NCBI RefSeq assembly: GCF_000715075.1
Contig: NC_134087.1
Coordinates: 109,097,161-109,161,160, forward strand
Direction of reading: 5' to 3'
Length of the DNA: 64,000 nucleotides
Source: Nicotiana tabacum
Taxonomy: Eukaryota > Streptophyta > Magnoliopsida > Solanales > Solanaceae
Of the stretch, positions 47,514 through 59,841 are shown one piece after another (the stretch's first letter is position 1; every line of letters starts with the position of its first letter). The position numbers and the translations under genes were made by a program. The notes beneath the pieces were generated by a model. The model ran no database searches. It was not told where the DNA came from and worked only from the letters and a program-made list of their open reading frames with translations.

Positions 47514-49252
47514 TCAGCTTAAGCTAGCCAGAGTACAAAGGTTTTTATTGAGAGCATTATGGATCCCCAATCCACAATATTTTTTGGGTTGGCATATAGT
47601 GGTCCAGTTTACCAAGTGAAGTTTTCTTTTTTCTACCGTACTACCCCAAATGAAGTCCCTTTGGACTTTATCAATCTCCTTAAGGGTTTTTCTAGGGAGT
47701 AGGGTGTATTGCATGTAATGGTTTGGGATGGAATTAAGGGATGCTGACGCAAGGGTTGTTCTTCCTGCCAAACTAAAGAACCTCATTTTCCAGGATGCAA
47801 GTTTGGTTCTCATCTTGTCTATGAGGAATTGGTAATCCCTATGTTTTGGGTTGTGGTGGAGGATAGGGAAATCAAGGTATGTGCCAAAGTTGTTACTCTT
47901 CTTAATACCTAGAGAAGTGGTAATGTTAGTGAGTATTGAGTGGTTACAATTTTTTGAAAACAGAATCTTCGATTTAGTAATGTTGATGCTTTGACTAGAT
48001 AGAGAGCAAAATTGGTCAAGCCCATTTTTTATGGCCTGACAAGATTTAGCATTATCTCTAGCCATCAGAGAAAGGTCGTCAGCAAATAATAAGTGGGAGA
48101 TTTTTGGACATTTATAACCTAGGAAAATGGGGTCCCAATTTTTGATGTCCACTTAGTATTCTATATATCTGGTAAGCATTTCTAGGCAGAGGATAAAGAT
48201 GTAGGGGATATGGGGTCGCCTTGTCTAATACCTCTACTTGGTTGAAAATAGTTTGTAACAACTCCATTGACTAAGATTGCTATTTTACTGGTAGAGATGC
48301 AATTTAGCAGTAGTTTAGAGTATTTTGGAGGGAAGTTAAAGAAATCTAGGGTGTGACGAATGAAAGACCATTCAAGATGATCAAAAGACTTTTCTAAGTC
48401 AATTTTCAGAATCATATGGTCTTGCTTACCTTTCAGTTTATTGAACTTAGAAATCATTTCTTGGATGATGATAGGATTATCAGAGGCTCTTCTATTTTTC
48501 ATAAAGCTAGCTGATATGGACTGATAAGTTGATCAAGGAAAGGTTTGATATGATTGGCTAGAATCTTAGTAATTATTTTATAGATAGTATTGAATAAGCA
48601 AATAGGTCTGAAATTTTTGATATTATTAGCATTATGTAATTTAGGAATGAGGCATAAAATTTTTTGTTAATTTCCGAAGGGTTTTTTAGTTGTTAAAGAT
48701 GTTATGGCAGAGCTTCTTGACATAATTCTCTATATGGAACCAATATTTTTGGAAGAAGAAGGGGTGCAGACCATCTGGTCTGGGAGACTTGAATGGTTTG
48801 AACGAGAAGACTGCACTTTTAATCTCATTATCCAGGAGGGGGGTATCTAGATGATCTAGGTTATTTTTTTTACATCTGGATTGAGTATTTAGGGGGTTAG
48901 TCCAGGAAGAGTAATTATGAGAGGAGGTAAATGTATAGGTAAAGTAGTTTTGGACATGGGACAGAATAATACTATGATCATTTATCCAGTTACCAGCATT
49001 ATCTTTGAAGAAAGTAATTTTGTTTCTTCTTTTTCTATTGGTGGCAGAGTGGAAGAATTTAGTATTGGTGTCACCATCATTAAGCCACATTATCCTGGAT
49101 CTAAGTTTCGAGTAGTCTTCTTCTATCTTTAGAATATCATTGAACTCGTGTTGAAGATCTAATTCTAATTTTTTTAGGAAAGAGCTGGTAGCGTAGCTGT
49201 TAGAAGATTGGATGCCTTGGAGTCTAGCTAAGAGTTTTCTCTTCCTTCCCAT
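47514..49252 (-). pseudogene. LINE reverse transcriptase
   Basis: Three open pieces. 49252-48686 has WLNDGDTNTKFFHSATNRKRRNKI and KSPRPDGLHPFFFQKYW, where the usual KSPGPDG has Arg for Gly. 48502-48182 has DHMILKIDLEKSFDHLEW (motif A Asp) and RGIRQGDPISP (motif B) and then shifts frame. 48152-47514 has HLLFADDLSLMA (motif C FADD), KINITKSKILFS-like and SWKMRFFSLAGRTTL. Catalytic Asp residues are kept. It would prime cDNA from nicked target DNA in the nucleus. Confidence 0.9.
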
Positions 49253-49282
49253 GATATTGCCAAAAGTGTTGTCCTTCCAAGG

Positions 49283-50110
49283 TTAAACATTATCTATAAA
49301 GTTAGAGCTAGACTTAAAGTAGTCACTATTATTCCAGTAGTTTATAACAACAGATTGAAACTCCGGATGTTTACACCAAAAGGTTTCTAACCTAAAAGGG
49401 ACCTTATGAGGAGTTCTATTTCTAGGAATTAATTCAACTAGGATAGGATTGTGATCAGAGTGGGTTCTAGGTAGATGGATAATAGAGCTTTTAGGAAAAA
49501 GTTCAATCCATTCTTCATTTCCAAAAACCTTATCAAGTCTTTCTAAAATAAGACTCTTATTGTTATGTCTATTATTGGTCCAGGTGTATTTGCTTCCCTT
49601 GAAGCCTAGATCAACTAGGTTACAATTATTAATTTTAGACCAAATATATTTAGCTCTACTATCTTTGATTGATTTGCCTCCAAATTTCTCACTAGCGGTT
49701 AAAATGTCATTAAAATCACCACCTACTAGCCAAGGTCCTTTATAAGTATTACTAATATTTTCAAGGTTATCCCATATCATATATCTATAATGAATATTGG
49801 TACTAGCATAAATCGAAGTAAAGAGCCAAGGTTTACGTAAAAGATGTACCTCTATGGTTGCATAGATCTCCTGACCTCTTCTAACAGCATTTTGGACGTT
49901 GATTATATCATCCCTCCACATCATAACCATACCACCTGACTTCCCCTCAGATGGAACTTCTATCATCTCAGTGAAACCAATTTCATTGAGAATAGCGGAA
50001 TGGTTGTTCATCCTTGTTTCCAACAAAGTAACCAAGCTCGGCCTATGAGTATCTAGCATTTCCCTAAAGTTCCTCCTAAAGTTGTCATTGTTTCCTCCCC
50101 GTATATTCCA
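49283..50110 (-). pseudogene. LINE apurinic-type endonuclease
   Basis: C-terminal half of a 526-residue open frame (50863-49283). From about residue 245: IIWNIRGGN, LVTLLETRM, GGMVMMWRDD, TSIYASTN, WLVGGDFNDIL, LERLDKVFGN and THSDHNPIL, the ordered motifs of the EEP nuclease that nicks target DNA. Catalytic residues look intact. One TAA at 49283-49285 separates it from RT. Confidence 0.9.
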
Positions 50111-51718
50111 TATTATGAAATTATTGGATTGATTCATGGCTAAGTTAGAGTCAGTGTTGTTCATCTCCCCATTCTCCCTTACCCCCCCCCCCCCGCTTGG
50201 ACAGGGTTCCTCCTCATTGATGGAACTAGGATCATTGCTTTGTTTCCCACAGTTGGGTCGTGTGGAGGGCGAATATCCATCGAGCACTTGTATAGGGCTA
50301 ATGGGAAGCTGAGAACATACCTCTTCTCGTGCCTCTCCGTGAAGAGAAAGATTTTTATTCCATCTAGGTTTGAGAGTTCTAGGGTTGGCCCTAAGTGAAG
50401 ATTTAGGGGGACATCCTCCTCCTCCATCTCTGCCTCCACTATCCCTGGTATGGCGTCTTCTTGTTGTTGCGGTAGGGGTATTGGTGGTGGTGGGGGGGGG
50501 TACCATCCATTGGTTCCCTAGATTGACATCCCAAGGGAGAAATATGGGGTTTAGGTGGGTGTACATCTCCGTTGGAAAGAATGAGAGGTCCAGTGGTGCA
50601 TTTAGAGGGTGCATGAGGTTGAATTGAGGAGGCATATTCCATTGTTCTCTCATTGTTTGGGCCATTTGAGGGTTCAATGATGGAGCCATGGGATGAATGA
50701 CATTGTTGAGCCATACTTGGTTGAGATAATTGTTCATTGCCAATCTCATTTCCTCAGTGATAAGTTGAGCTAGATATTGAGTATTGTGCAAGATCACAAT
50801 GGCTTCTTGGCCATTGATCGACACTGTGAACGAGAGTGCATGGCCCATGAGCCCTAACTCCATCCAACTCGTGGGTTGATAATCTTATGCTTGGGGAGGT
50901 TGAACGTAAATAATTTGGGGCTGTTCATGGGGATGGAGGGGGGAATGTTTTCCAATTGGAGAGGGTGTCGTTGTCTCAAGATTTAGATTAGTCGAGTTCT
51001 TCTCCTTAGGGTTGAAGGAACTCTTGGCATTTTGGTTAAAACAAGTTAAATTTATTGCACTGGAAGTTGGCGTGGGATTTTGGGTAGGAGGAGAGGTTAG
51101 CCGATTGGGTGGGGAGGTGATGATTGCTTCGTTTTTGTCTATGGCTTTTGATTGCCCTAGGTCATGTTTTATAGAACACTTAAAGGTTTTGATTGGATTA
51201 CCAATGGGAATGTCCATTTGGCTACTTTCTTCTATGGTCTTTGCCATTTGGCCAACATGCATGGAGGGGGAGATCTTGTCATATCTTAAGGATGGATTTT
51301 GTGTAGATTCCTTAGATAATAAAAGATTTTGGAGAGATTTCGGTTTAAGTAGGGGGTTCGGGGTAGTAGGGGTAGGATTAGTGGTAGGGGTAGATTCGTC
51401 CATACTAGAGTCATTTTGCATGGCATTGGTTTTCACTAAGGAGTTGGCAATATAAGGTGCCACGGTGGAGTCTTGCATGCAAGTATCTTGTGTGTCAAGA
51501 TCCAATTCATTATTTAGTTGATTAAAACTATTTTTACTAATAAAATTGACATTATCCATAGTAGTTTGTGTCAAAACCATTTGTCTCTCTTCTAAAAGGT
51601 GGTTTTTCATGTGAGAGGTAGTTTGATCAATAGTCGATTCTGGATGGGTAATGACAGGAGGAATTTGATTATTAGGAGGATTATTTTTTGTTTTATATTG
51701 GAGTGTTTGAGTAAACAA
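50111..51718 (-). pseudogene. LINE ORF1 C-terminal, low-complexity region
   Basis: Two open pieces (51718-50885 and the first ~240 residues from 50863). Rich in Asn, Thr, Ser and Pro without recognisable domains, as is usual for the tail of plant LINE ORF1. A run of C at about 50182-50194 on the + strand (G in sense) and another at 50490-50500 are slippage-prone. Confidence 0.65.
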
Positions 51719-51829
51719 GAACTTACCTGTTTTTGCATTGAATAAATTAACCGGAGTACCTGGACCTTGGTTGCCTACTGCATGGATGGTGGGTATTTGG
51801 TTTGGAGTTTTTCGCCTTGATTCTTCTTC

Positions 51830-52763
51830 TTATTGAAGGAGACATTTTTCTATTTAGAGTCACAAACATCTTGTGTAGCTACTTGTTGATGTTCTTGTCC
51901 TACATAATGAGGATCCAAGCTTTGCATTTTGATTTAGGTGCATTGTCTTAGTGTGTGACCAAAACGGCCACAATTTTTTCAAAGAAAATCCTCCCCTTCA
52001 TAGAGTATATCCTGTTTGTGGTCTCCAACAAATAGGAAGGATTGAACTGGAATTTCCAAAGGGATTTTGACACAAATCCTTGCATAACGACCTCTTAGGA
52101 TTGTTGAGGTGCATGTGTCAATTTTCAGTAGGCGTCCTATTGCATTACCAATTTTTGCTAGGATTTTACCATCGTAGAATTCAGTTGGTAATTAGGGCAG
52201 CCTTACCCAAACTGCTGAGGTAGTTAGTTTTTTATTTCTAGCCATAACATTTGGTTTCCATTTGGAGATAGATAGGAAATGACCATTGATGAACCATGGC
52301 CCTAGGTGAATAACTTTATCCATGTTTTCTTTCTTTGTGAATTTGATAATGTAATAGTCCTCACCAAGATCAACTAAAGAGAAGTCCTCCGTCGGTTTCC
52401 ATAGATCTTGGATCTTCCTCTTTAGGTAATGGTGTAGCATACATTCCCTACTAACTTGATTATAATAGAGTATTTCCATGGCTCATAGATACGTTGCCTA
52501 TCTTCCAATGAAAGAGAGATTTGTATAACTTCACCTAGAGTAGTCCTGGGATCATGCACTACTTTTGTGTCTTCCACTGCCTTTGTTGGTTTAAGCATAT
52601 CATCATGATCTATGGAAGGAGTGAAAATTGTTAGGTTAGATTTCAATAGTTTATCCTTAAAGGATATTGGTCTCTCCAGATTGTTTGGTAAGGGAAGGTG
52701 TTGGATTAAATCAGGTGGTTTTGGGAAAATAGTCTCTTGTTTCTCAAGGGGTTGGGAATGCAT
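51830..52763 (-). pseudogene. LINE ORF1 N-terminal, DUF4283-like domain and zinc knuckle
   Basis: Starts MHSQPLEKQE at 52763. After SFKDKLLKSN and YEPWKYSIIIKLVG the frame shifts near 52430, then reads LKRKIQDLWKP, FSLVDLGEDYYIIKF and PWFINGHFLSISKWKP (DUF4283-like, RNA-binding-associated). After a stop at 52192 it reads GRYARICVKIPLE and a CCHC-like NCGRFGHTLRQC knuckle, whose first Cys codon appears to be TGA. ORF1 proteins bind element RNA. Confidence 0.8.
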
Positions 52764-52920
52764 TCTAGAGAGAAGTTAACTAATTGTAAATTAAAACATT
52801 ATAGTGGAGGAAAAGAATTAAGTAATCGTACATTTTGGACTTATAAAAATAAAGTAAATAGAAAAATGAGAGAAAAGATAAATATTTGTTTTTCTCTCTA
52901 AGAGTTGTGCCAATGTCACG

Positions 52921-53300
52921 CTTGGTGTATATATATATATAATATAATTTTCTCCCCTTCTTATTAATTGAATAAGTAAAGTATTACTATATTGTTCGAG
53001 AGATTTGAATTCAAATAGAAAATTTACTTTAATATATTTACAAAATATTGCTGACCCTCACTCTTCTCGTTTTTAAAGGTTCATCTTCAGTATGCCTTTT
53101 TCCTGAAAATGAAGATCATATTTCTTGAAATACAGAGAAGTTTATTCGTTGGCGAGTAGCGGAACTAAGGGAATCAAATGAAACTGTCCATTATAAATCT
53201 GCAATGCAAACCCAAAAAAGATAAAAATAAAGAATAACATAACATGAAGAAAAGTATGTAATTCAACATCAAGCATTATGTGTAAACTATAGCAGAGGTT
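52921..53300. other. AT-rich DNA between LINE and SINE
   Basis: No gene seen. A short TA repeat at 52929-52945 lies close to the LINE 5' limit. Confidence 0.5.
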
Positions 53301-53310
53301 GATATAAGCA
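53301..53310. repeat. TS SINE target duplication, left copy (GATATAAGCA)
   Basis: Ten bases repeated at 53519-53528. Confidence 0.93.
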
Positions 53311-53518
53311 GCAACAACAACAACCCAGTATAATCTCACTTAATGGGGTCTGTGGAGGGTAGTGTGTACGCAGACCTTACCCCTACCCTGAGCTAGAGAG
53401 GTTGTTTCCAAATAGATCCCCGACATCCTTCCCTCCAAGAATTTCCCACCTTGCTCTTGGGGAGGCTCAAACTCACAACCTCTTAGTTGGAAGTGGAGGT
53501 TGCTTACCAACAAAGGTA
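53311..53518 (-). mobile_element. TS-family SINE
   Basis: 208 bp on the minus strand. The 3' end is a TTG repeat (GCAACAACAACAAC on the + strand). Next to it is GGGTAGTGTGTACGCAGACC, a hallmark of Solanaceae TS SINEs, and at the 5' end a tRNA-like head with TAAGCAACCTCCACTTCC and a B-box-like GGTTGTGAGTTTGAGCC. Transcribed by RNA polymerase III and mobilised by LINE enzymes. Flanked by a perfect 10-bp target duplication. Confidence 0.95.
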
Positions 53519-53528
53519 GATATAAGCA
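53519..53528. repeat. TS SINE target duplication, right copy
   Basis: GATATAAGCA, identical to 53301-53310. Confidence 0.93.
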
Positions 53529-54640
53529 TTACCACCAAATTACCAATCTCATATCATTAGAAGTATGAAAGGCACATCTCAATATGTTCAAACAATACAC
53601 AGTAGTTGATGTCACATCACAGTGCTACTAATAAAAGAGCAACGATTCCGTTACTAAAGGAGACCTTGAGAATTTCATTATTTCATATGGATCCAAATCA
53701 TTTATCTTTTGGACACGGCGATTTCACTCCCCCTACTGTTTTGTTCCATTCTTCCACAAAATTACATAAAATGAGAAAGAATCTCTTTATCAAGAATTCA
53801 AATTGTTGTTTCCAAAAGTAGAAAAATGAATTAAAAATGCCAACTAAAGAGGATTAGCCTTTTTTCCGTAACAAAGAAGCAATAAATACAAGAAGAAAAC
53901 TCAAATATGATTGTAAAAATAATTTTGTATATAAAAATGCGTTCATTGAATAATCTCGACATTGTAGAAATGTCAAAAGATCATGCAAAATATCTTCCAT
54001 GTTGTACAATGGGAGAAAATATTTTGTTGGAGAATAAGTCACTTAATATGGCCACAAGATTTCCCTTTATCATTTTGTATTATACACTTTCCAGACCCTT
54101 TGATTTCTGTCATAAATGAGAGTTATTAGGGAGCATTAATAGGCAATACATTGGAAACGATTTTGCTTTGTACATAGTCAATTTTAGGGTCAATTTTTTT
54201 TATGTTTATGGTATCAACCGTGCATTCAAGAGATTTTTGGGATGAGGTCGATTAAAGAGAATTTAAGTGACTTTTAAGTTTTTAAAAATCAAATTGAATG
54301 AATGAAAAAAATAAAAAAAGGAGATAAAAGATAAATAATACAAAGAGCCCTAAAAAAAGTATAGTACATATGTATGTTTTACGAACCTAAAGCCCATTTC
54401 AGTGGGTTGCCGTATAGGCCTATGGGCTTTCCATGTTTATGATCCAATCCCTCGCAATTCCTTCTGGCTTCATTCAGGCACCCGCGTCGGTCGTAAAAAT
54501 GGCATGTTAACCTGTAGCCGCTTTATTTTTTTTTTGTTTGTACCTGTATTTATTTTTTTGTTAAAAGTCTTTTAAAAAGACTATTTTGCCCTTCTTTATT
54601 AAAAGATTATTTTCTCTCTAAGTATACGCTAGTCCTCTAC
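53529..54640. other. Unassigned AT-rich DNA
   Basis: No ORF resembles a known protein, and no clear element ends are visible. May include upstream sequence of the plant-mobile-domain fragment that follows. Confidence 0.4.
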
Positions 54641-55468
54641 TGTCTATGTCTCTCTCTCCCGTTATTCGCGTTTTTTGATTTGTTCTTCTCTGAAATCAAA
54701 CGGTTTTCGTCGTTGTTTTTGATTTTTCAACTGTTTGTTCCCCAATAACATTACGTATAATCACAGATACATTGCATTAACTTTCTGGATTTTATTTTAT
54801 TATTAATTTTTACGATTTAATTTCTGGTTTTGGTTTTGATAGTCATGTATTTATGATAAAATAGTTTCCTAGGTTTAGTTTGATAAGTGCATTAGGTTTA
54901 CTTTTACGATTGTGTTTTTAAATTTTTTGAACATGTGTTTGTGTTGTTGATGAAAATTCTATAAATTCTTTAGTGATTTTTGGAAATTTTTGAATTTTTG
55001 AGAGTTAAATAGATGATACTATTAAAGTGTGAAGTTTATATTACTTCAATGTTACCTTAGATAGGAGCTGAAGTTTTGTTTCATGTTTTGTGTTTTTTAT
55101 TATATTTTGTATGAACTTCACCATTATTTTTGGATTTGAATTTGTGTTTTGTTTTTTGTAAAAACTACAGCATGGTTTTTCCTGAATGTTTTGTTTTGTA
55201 ACTGGTGAACTATAGCTCTTGGAGATGAATTTTTTTTTTTAATTGGCAAACTTAAGCTCTATGAGCTGAAGTTTATGTTTTGTAACTGGCAAACTTCAGC
55301 TCTAGGAGCTGAAGTTTTTGTTTTGTAACTAGCGAACTTTAGCTCTAGGAGCTGAAGTTTTTGTTTTGTAACTGGCGAACTTCAGCCTTCTTAGAGTTGA
55401 TGTTTTAAACTGATTTTTTTATAATGTTTTGATGTTATTTTTTGTATCTTTTACTTTTTTTGAACAGA
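54641..55468 (+). other. Possible 5' leader and intron of plant-mobile-domain gene
   Basis: A CT-rich start (TCTCTCTCTCCCG near 54649) is followed by T-rich non-coding DNA and a strong acceptor-like TTTTTTTGAACAG ending at 55468, right before ATGGATCTAAAG. The last 200 bp hold a 43-bp tandem repeat. The gene structure is inferred. Confidence 0.4.
55199..55405. repeat. 43-bp tandem repeat with palindromic core, five copies
   Basis: Copies begin near 55199, 55239, 55282, 55326 and 55369: GTAACTGGCGAACTTCAG then CTCTAGGAGCTGAAG. The core CTTCAGCTC..GAGCTGAAG is an inverted repeat with the spacer TTTTTGTTTT between units. Confidence 0.8.
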
Positions 55469-55873
55469 TGGATCTAAAGCACACTAAAGCACATAAAGCA
55501 GCTAATGCACCTAAAGATCCTAAAGCACTTAAAGCACCTAAACAACTTATAATACTCCCAGGTCCTTTCGTCCCTGCTGCTCCGCCTACAAAACCAGGGC
55601 ATAGATATTTTTGAGTTTGGAGATTGGTTTAACTCTCGTGGTTACTGGAAGGGGAACCACGATTTGAAGAGTTTAATTGCAAGTTTCTTGACTCCTACAC
55701 AACGAGATAAGCTTAATAATGGTATATTTCGTTATATTATGGCTATGGAGAATTTCACATGCAGCATGAAGTTGGTTCATTGTTTGTGTCTTTCTCGAAT
55801 ATTCACACATGATTGAGACTCCATTAGTTTCAAGATTTTTGGCCATGATGTTTCCTTCACCCTTGAAGACGTT
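55469..55873 (+). pseudogene. Plant-mobile-domain gene fragment, interrupted by element C
   Basis: Begins MDLKHTKAHKAAN, a Lys/Ala/Pro-rich N-terminus. After a frameshift near 55605 it reads FGDWFNSRGYW, SLIASFLTPTQRDKL, and after one stop ISFKIFGHDVSFTLEDVC. The last block is characteristic of plant mobile domain proteins (the MAIL1/MAIN and MULE-linked group). The LTR of element C begins at 55874 within the codon run, so the remainder is outside the window. It may be a host gene or part of a Mutator-like element. Confidence 0.6.
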
Positions 55874-56456
55874 TGTCGCGCCCCCTTTTTCCCTTTTTGA
55901 CGGGGAAGTCCAGGTTTCGACATTTATGGGGGTAATAACTCATTTCCTTTTTAGGAATTGGGTATTTTAAAGAGTCGCCACCTAACATATTATGGTGCGT
56001 TAGGACACCTAGAGAGATTAACTCTTGGATTCATTTGCATTACCAGAGATTTAGGATAAGAGCTCGAAATAACCTCGAGAGGAAGGTGTTAGGCACCCCT
56101 CTTGGTCCACAACTATGGGTCCCTACCGAACTTATATTTATGAATTAGTCCATTTGCAAATGAATAGTTGAAACGAATAATTGCAAGTAAAGCACGTTTG
56201 ACGTTGTATAACCCAAATAATAAGGTAAAGATTATAAACAAGTTGTGTACATATAGAAAAGTAAAGCAAAGGGATTTTTGGAAAGGAGGGGTCCTAGGTT
56301 GGATAGCCTACATGATCACCCCACGCAATGCCCGGTAACACACCTCGATGAGGGGCTACACGTGACATTAGCGCGTAGTTATCATATCCCGTTCTACCCA
56401 AGTCCATCTCCTTGATCATAGCCTAAAGCGTTCTAGTAACCTTGACAATGTCCTAC
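55874..56456 (-). repeat. Element C 3' LTR, part proven by comparison
   Basis: Matches 63417-64000 along its length with scattered differences. Contains AGAGTCGCCA at 55971-55980 and GGTGTTAGGCA at 56085-56095. The LTR continues further right, but its inner end cannot be set because the other copy is cut by the window. Confidence 0.85.
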
Positions 56457-58483
56457 GCGTGCACTACCCGTCCCTTCCTTGTGGTCCTAGAGGTATTTTA
56501 GGACCTCTAAATCTGGGCAGTTCTAGATGACCCCTAAGGTGCTTAAAAAAGGAGAAAATTCTAGGCCACGGGCAAGAACACATAGGACTTAACTGCTAAA
56601 TACAGAAAGAGATAGTTAAAAGTCTTAGGTTTATCTCTACAAGTAATACACATAGGCAGCACGTCTCAAACACAAACAAGATCAGTTTTTTATTTAGAGA
56701 AAAGGCCTAAACGGGACGTCTAAGTGGATGTCAATGCACAGAAACAAGCAACCTTGTTTTTATAAACACGACAGTAAGGTCCTGATTAGTTTGCCTACTG
56801 ATTTTAAACTGTTAAATCTGAACAACTTCAAGTAGTAAAAATACAGTTGGCAGAATTTAAAAATTGCCCTATAGGCTTGCCTAAACGCAGAACAATGATG
56901 TCCTAAGAGCATGATAATTACGTTTGATATAGTAAAATAGTGGACAGATTTTAAAAACAGACTCTTGAATTCCTATAGGCATGCTTTCTAATAGTAAATT
57001 AGGGAAGTATTTGAAAGAATTCATTTAAGGAAAACAAACCATTGATTAAGCCATTTTTTGAAGTAAACTAACATTAATTTAACTAACTTATTTAAACTAA
57101 ACTTATTTTAGATCTATAGGCAGAAATTCTGATTTTTAATTTATATAGGCATGGTATCTAATTGTTAAGAACTGATGTTAGAAACTTATAGGCATGATAT
57201 CTAATGAAAACGCATGTAATTACCCGTTATAACAGATGTTGAACTTGATCACATGCTTAAGTATGGTATCTACTTGTGAAGTTGATTGTAAAACCTATAG
57301 GCATGATTTCTAGCATGGTGAAGCAAACATAGAAAATATATAAAATCCTATAGGCATGGTTTCTAACATGGTAGGGCAGACATAGCAAATATAAGATCCT
57401 ATAGGCATGGTTTCTACCCATATTACCCCACAAATATGTAACTACCCACCCCTTTTCACTAATCACCTTAATATTCGTTTATAAATTATTACAAACCAGA
57501 TGAATGAATTACATATATAAAGGAAAAGAAGAAGTTATATTATAGGGAGCCTGAAGCAGCCCCAAGTGATTTCCCAAACCTCCAATAGCCTCGAATTCCA
57601 ATTTCATAGACAATATCATTGTCCAGGTGAGTCAGAGTTCCCTAAGGATCTCAAGGATCCCAGAAAGTACTCAAACCTAGACTTTGTAACCAAATTGAGT
57701 AAGTGCAATGTGGAAGGGCCAGCCTCAGCGTGCTAGAGTACAGAGGGATCTCAAAAGGATCTAAAGGCAGTACACACACTAGAGGGGGCAGAACCTAGAG
57801 ACTTAAGAGTAGAGTGAGAGTGGTTGACATAGTTTGAAAAGGTTTTAGAAGGAAAGCAGTGTGAAAGAGACTCAGTTGAAGTAGTTTTGTAAATAAGAAG
57901 GTTGTTTAGTAAAACAGCTTTTGAGAACAGTCATGTAATTAAAAAAACAGTAGGTTAGTCAAACAAGTTCAGCAAACACTCAGGGAACAAATTTCCACAC
58001 AGGGTCAATTGGGGGTTGGGGACAAATAGAGCAAGTATGATGAACACATAACAGGTAGAAGTCTCTTGTGCTTGGTGCAGGTAGTAAGACATAGATTCAG
58101 GAGTGTTAATTAGAACACAGTTATAGAACCAGAGATGCTTTAAGGAGATTCATGGGAGTTGGGAGATAATAGAGTATAGGATTTTATACTAAACGTGGCT
58201 GAGCATAATATTAAAACAACTTGGGGAACTAGCCCAGTAAGTGCATACTAGAACTAGGCAACAGTATACAAGTATTAAACAGAGTAGAGTCAAGTTACTC
58301 AGTTCATGAGAGCATGCTGACCCTAAAGAGGTAAGACAGGGCTAACATAATTAGATGAAGCAAAGAGATTAATTACATGTTGAACAGCAGAACCATAAGT
58401 AGAAACAAATCAGGAACATGATGAACTGAAGTAATAAAAGAAACATATTTTTTTTGGAGCTTGAATTGAAATCAGAGCATACC
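56457..58483 (-). other. Element C sequence, LTR or interior, non-coding
   Basis: No recognisable protein. A repeat with CCTATAGGCATG(G/A)TTTCTA recurs about eight times between 56870 and 57420 at irregular spacing. Confidence 0.55.
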
Positions 58484-58488
58484 AGTAT
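58484..58488. repeat. Solo LTR target duplication, left copy (AGTAT)
   Basis: Repeated at 61845-61849. Confidence 0.88.
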
Positions 58489-59287
58489 TGTCACGACCCG
58501 GATTTACCACCCTCGGGAGTCGTGATGGCACCTACTAGTGTTAGCTAGGCAAGCCGACTGTTTGAATAAATTACCTTTTTACTAGTTTATATTCCTTAAC
58601 TATTATAAGGCAATAACTTAAAGACAACGAAAGTTATATCAAGCGGAAGAAAAACAATAAAATTTCTGAGTATAACCATTACAACTGTTTACACAAGACT
58701 ACCTAGAACTGGAGTCAAAGCTTCACAGACGGTTTAAGAGTACTACAAATAAGGTTTGAAAGAAATAAATACAACACTATCTCTGGAAATACATGAAAGA
58801 AACAGGAATAGTAGATAGAAGGAGATTTCAAGGTCTGCAGACGCCTGTAGGACTACCTCGGGTCGCTTGATGAACCAGAAACAACAATCTCACTAACATC
58901 CGAAGTCTACAACACTGGGGTCTGCACAAAAAGTGCAGAGTATAGTATCAGCATAACCGACCCCATGTGCTGGTAAGTGCCTAGCTTAACCTCGGGGAAG
59001 TAGTGACAAGGCTAGGACCTGACTACCAAAAAAACCTATGCAGTTTAATTATATACAGCGAAAAAAAAGAACAATAATATACAGTCAAGTATGGGAGGGG
59101 TAACATACTACGGGGACATTGAATAATAACAGAAGAGTAACAAATAAATATGAGGATCACCACAGTTCAATTGAAATTAGGAAGGGGAGATCATGCTGCG
59201 GGGTATAACAAGTATCAACAGAAAACCAACAATTAAATGTAGAGAAACCGTAACTCAGTTATCAATAAGAATCTGGAAAACAAAGAC

Positions 59288-59785
59288 AAGTGCACGGTAT
59301 CACCCTTCGTGCTTTAACACTCTCTCACCAAAACAATACACGATATCACCCTTCGTGCTTTAACACTCTCTCACCAAAACAATACACGGCATCACCCTTC
59401 GTGCTTTACAGTCTTCCTCACCCAAGCAACAAACACAAGGCAAATAGGATAAGGGAATCTATAACATCGAAATAAAATCAAGTAACAACAGAAAATCAGT
59501 AAATAAACGTAAAGGACAACATAACTCAATTATCAGTAAGAATCAGGAAAATCAAGGACAAGTGCACGGTATCACCCTTCGTGCTTTTACTCTCTCCCTC
59601 ACCATAAGAATCAATCTAAACTACACGACATCACCCTTCGTGCTATTACTCTCATCCTCACCATAAAATCAATATGATAGGCACAAAATGGTACATCGTT
59701 CAGCACGACATCACCATTCGTGCTTTACACTCTTTCCTCACAAATCATACACGACATTACCCTTCGTGCTTTAACACTCTTCCTC
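59288..59785. repeat. Repeat of about 53 bp, seven copies, in solo LTR
   Basis: Core CGGTATCACCCTTCGTGCTTT with variants (CACGACATCACCCTTCGTGCT), followed by ACTCT..CTCACC. Copies occur near 59294, 59340, 59387, 59566, 59625, 59704 and 59749, with a gap in the middle. Confidence 0.85.
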
Positions 59786-59841
59786 ACGCAAAAAACAATC
59801 ACAAGAAATAAAGGCAAGGAAATAAATGAAATTAAAATAAA

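Larger units (their letters stand above)
45911..52920 (-). mobile_element. L1-type LINE, near full length, decayed
   Basis: On the minus strand it runs from about 52.8-52.9 kb to a poly(T) at 45911-45918 (the poly(A) tail in its sense). Order: ORF1 with DUF4283-like domain and a zinc knuckle, endonuclease, reverse transcriptase, zf-RVT, RNase H. This is the layout of plant L1 elements with a C-terminal RNase H. Stops and frameshifts break both ORFs. I found no target duplication, so the 5' limit is approximate. Confidence 0.9.

Noticed and set aside
51012..51455. 147-residue + strand ORF opposite the LINE
   Set aside because: Antisense shadow of the low-complexity tail of LINE ORF1.
45893..52990. 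Target duplication for the LINE from similar AT-rich words on both sides
   Set aside because: The similar words are in opposite orientation and are simple AT-rich sequence.
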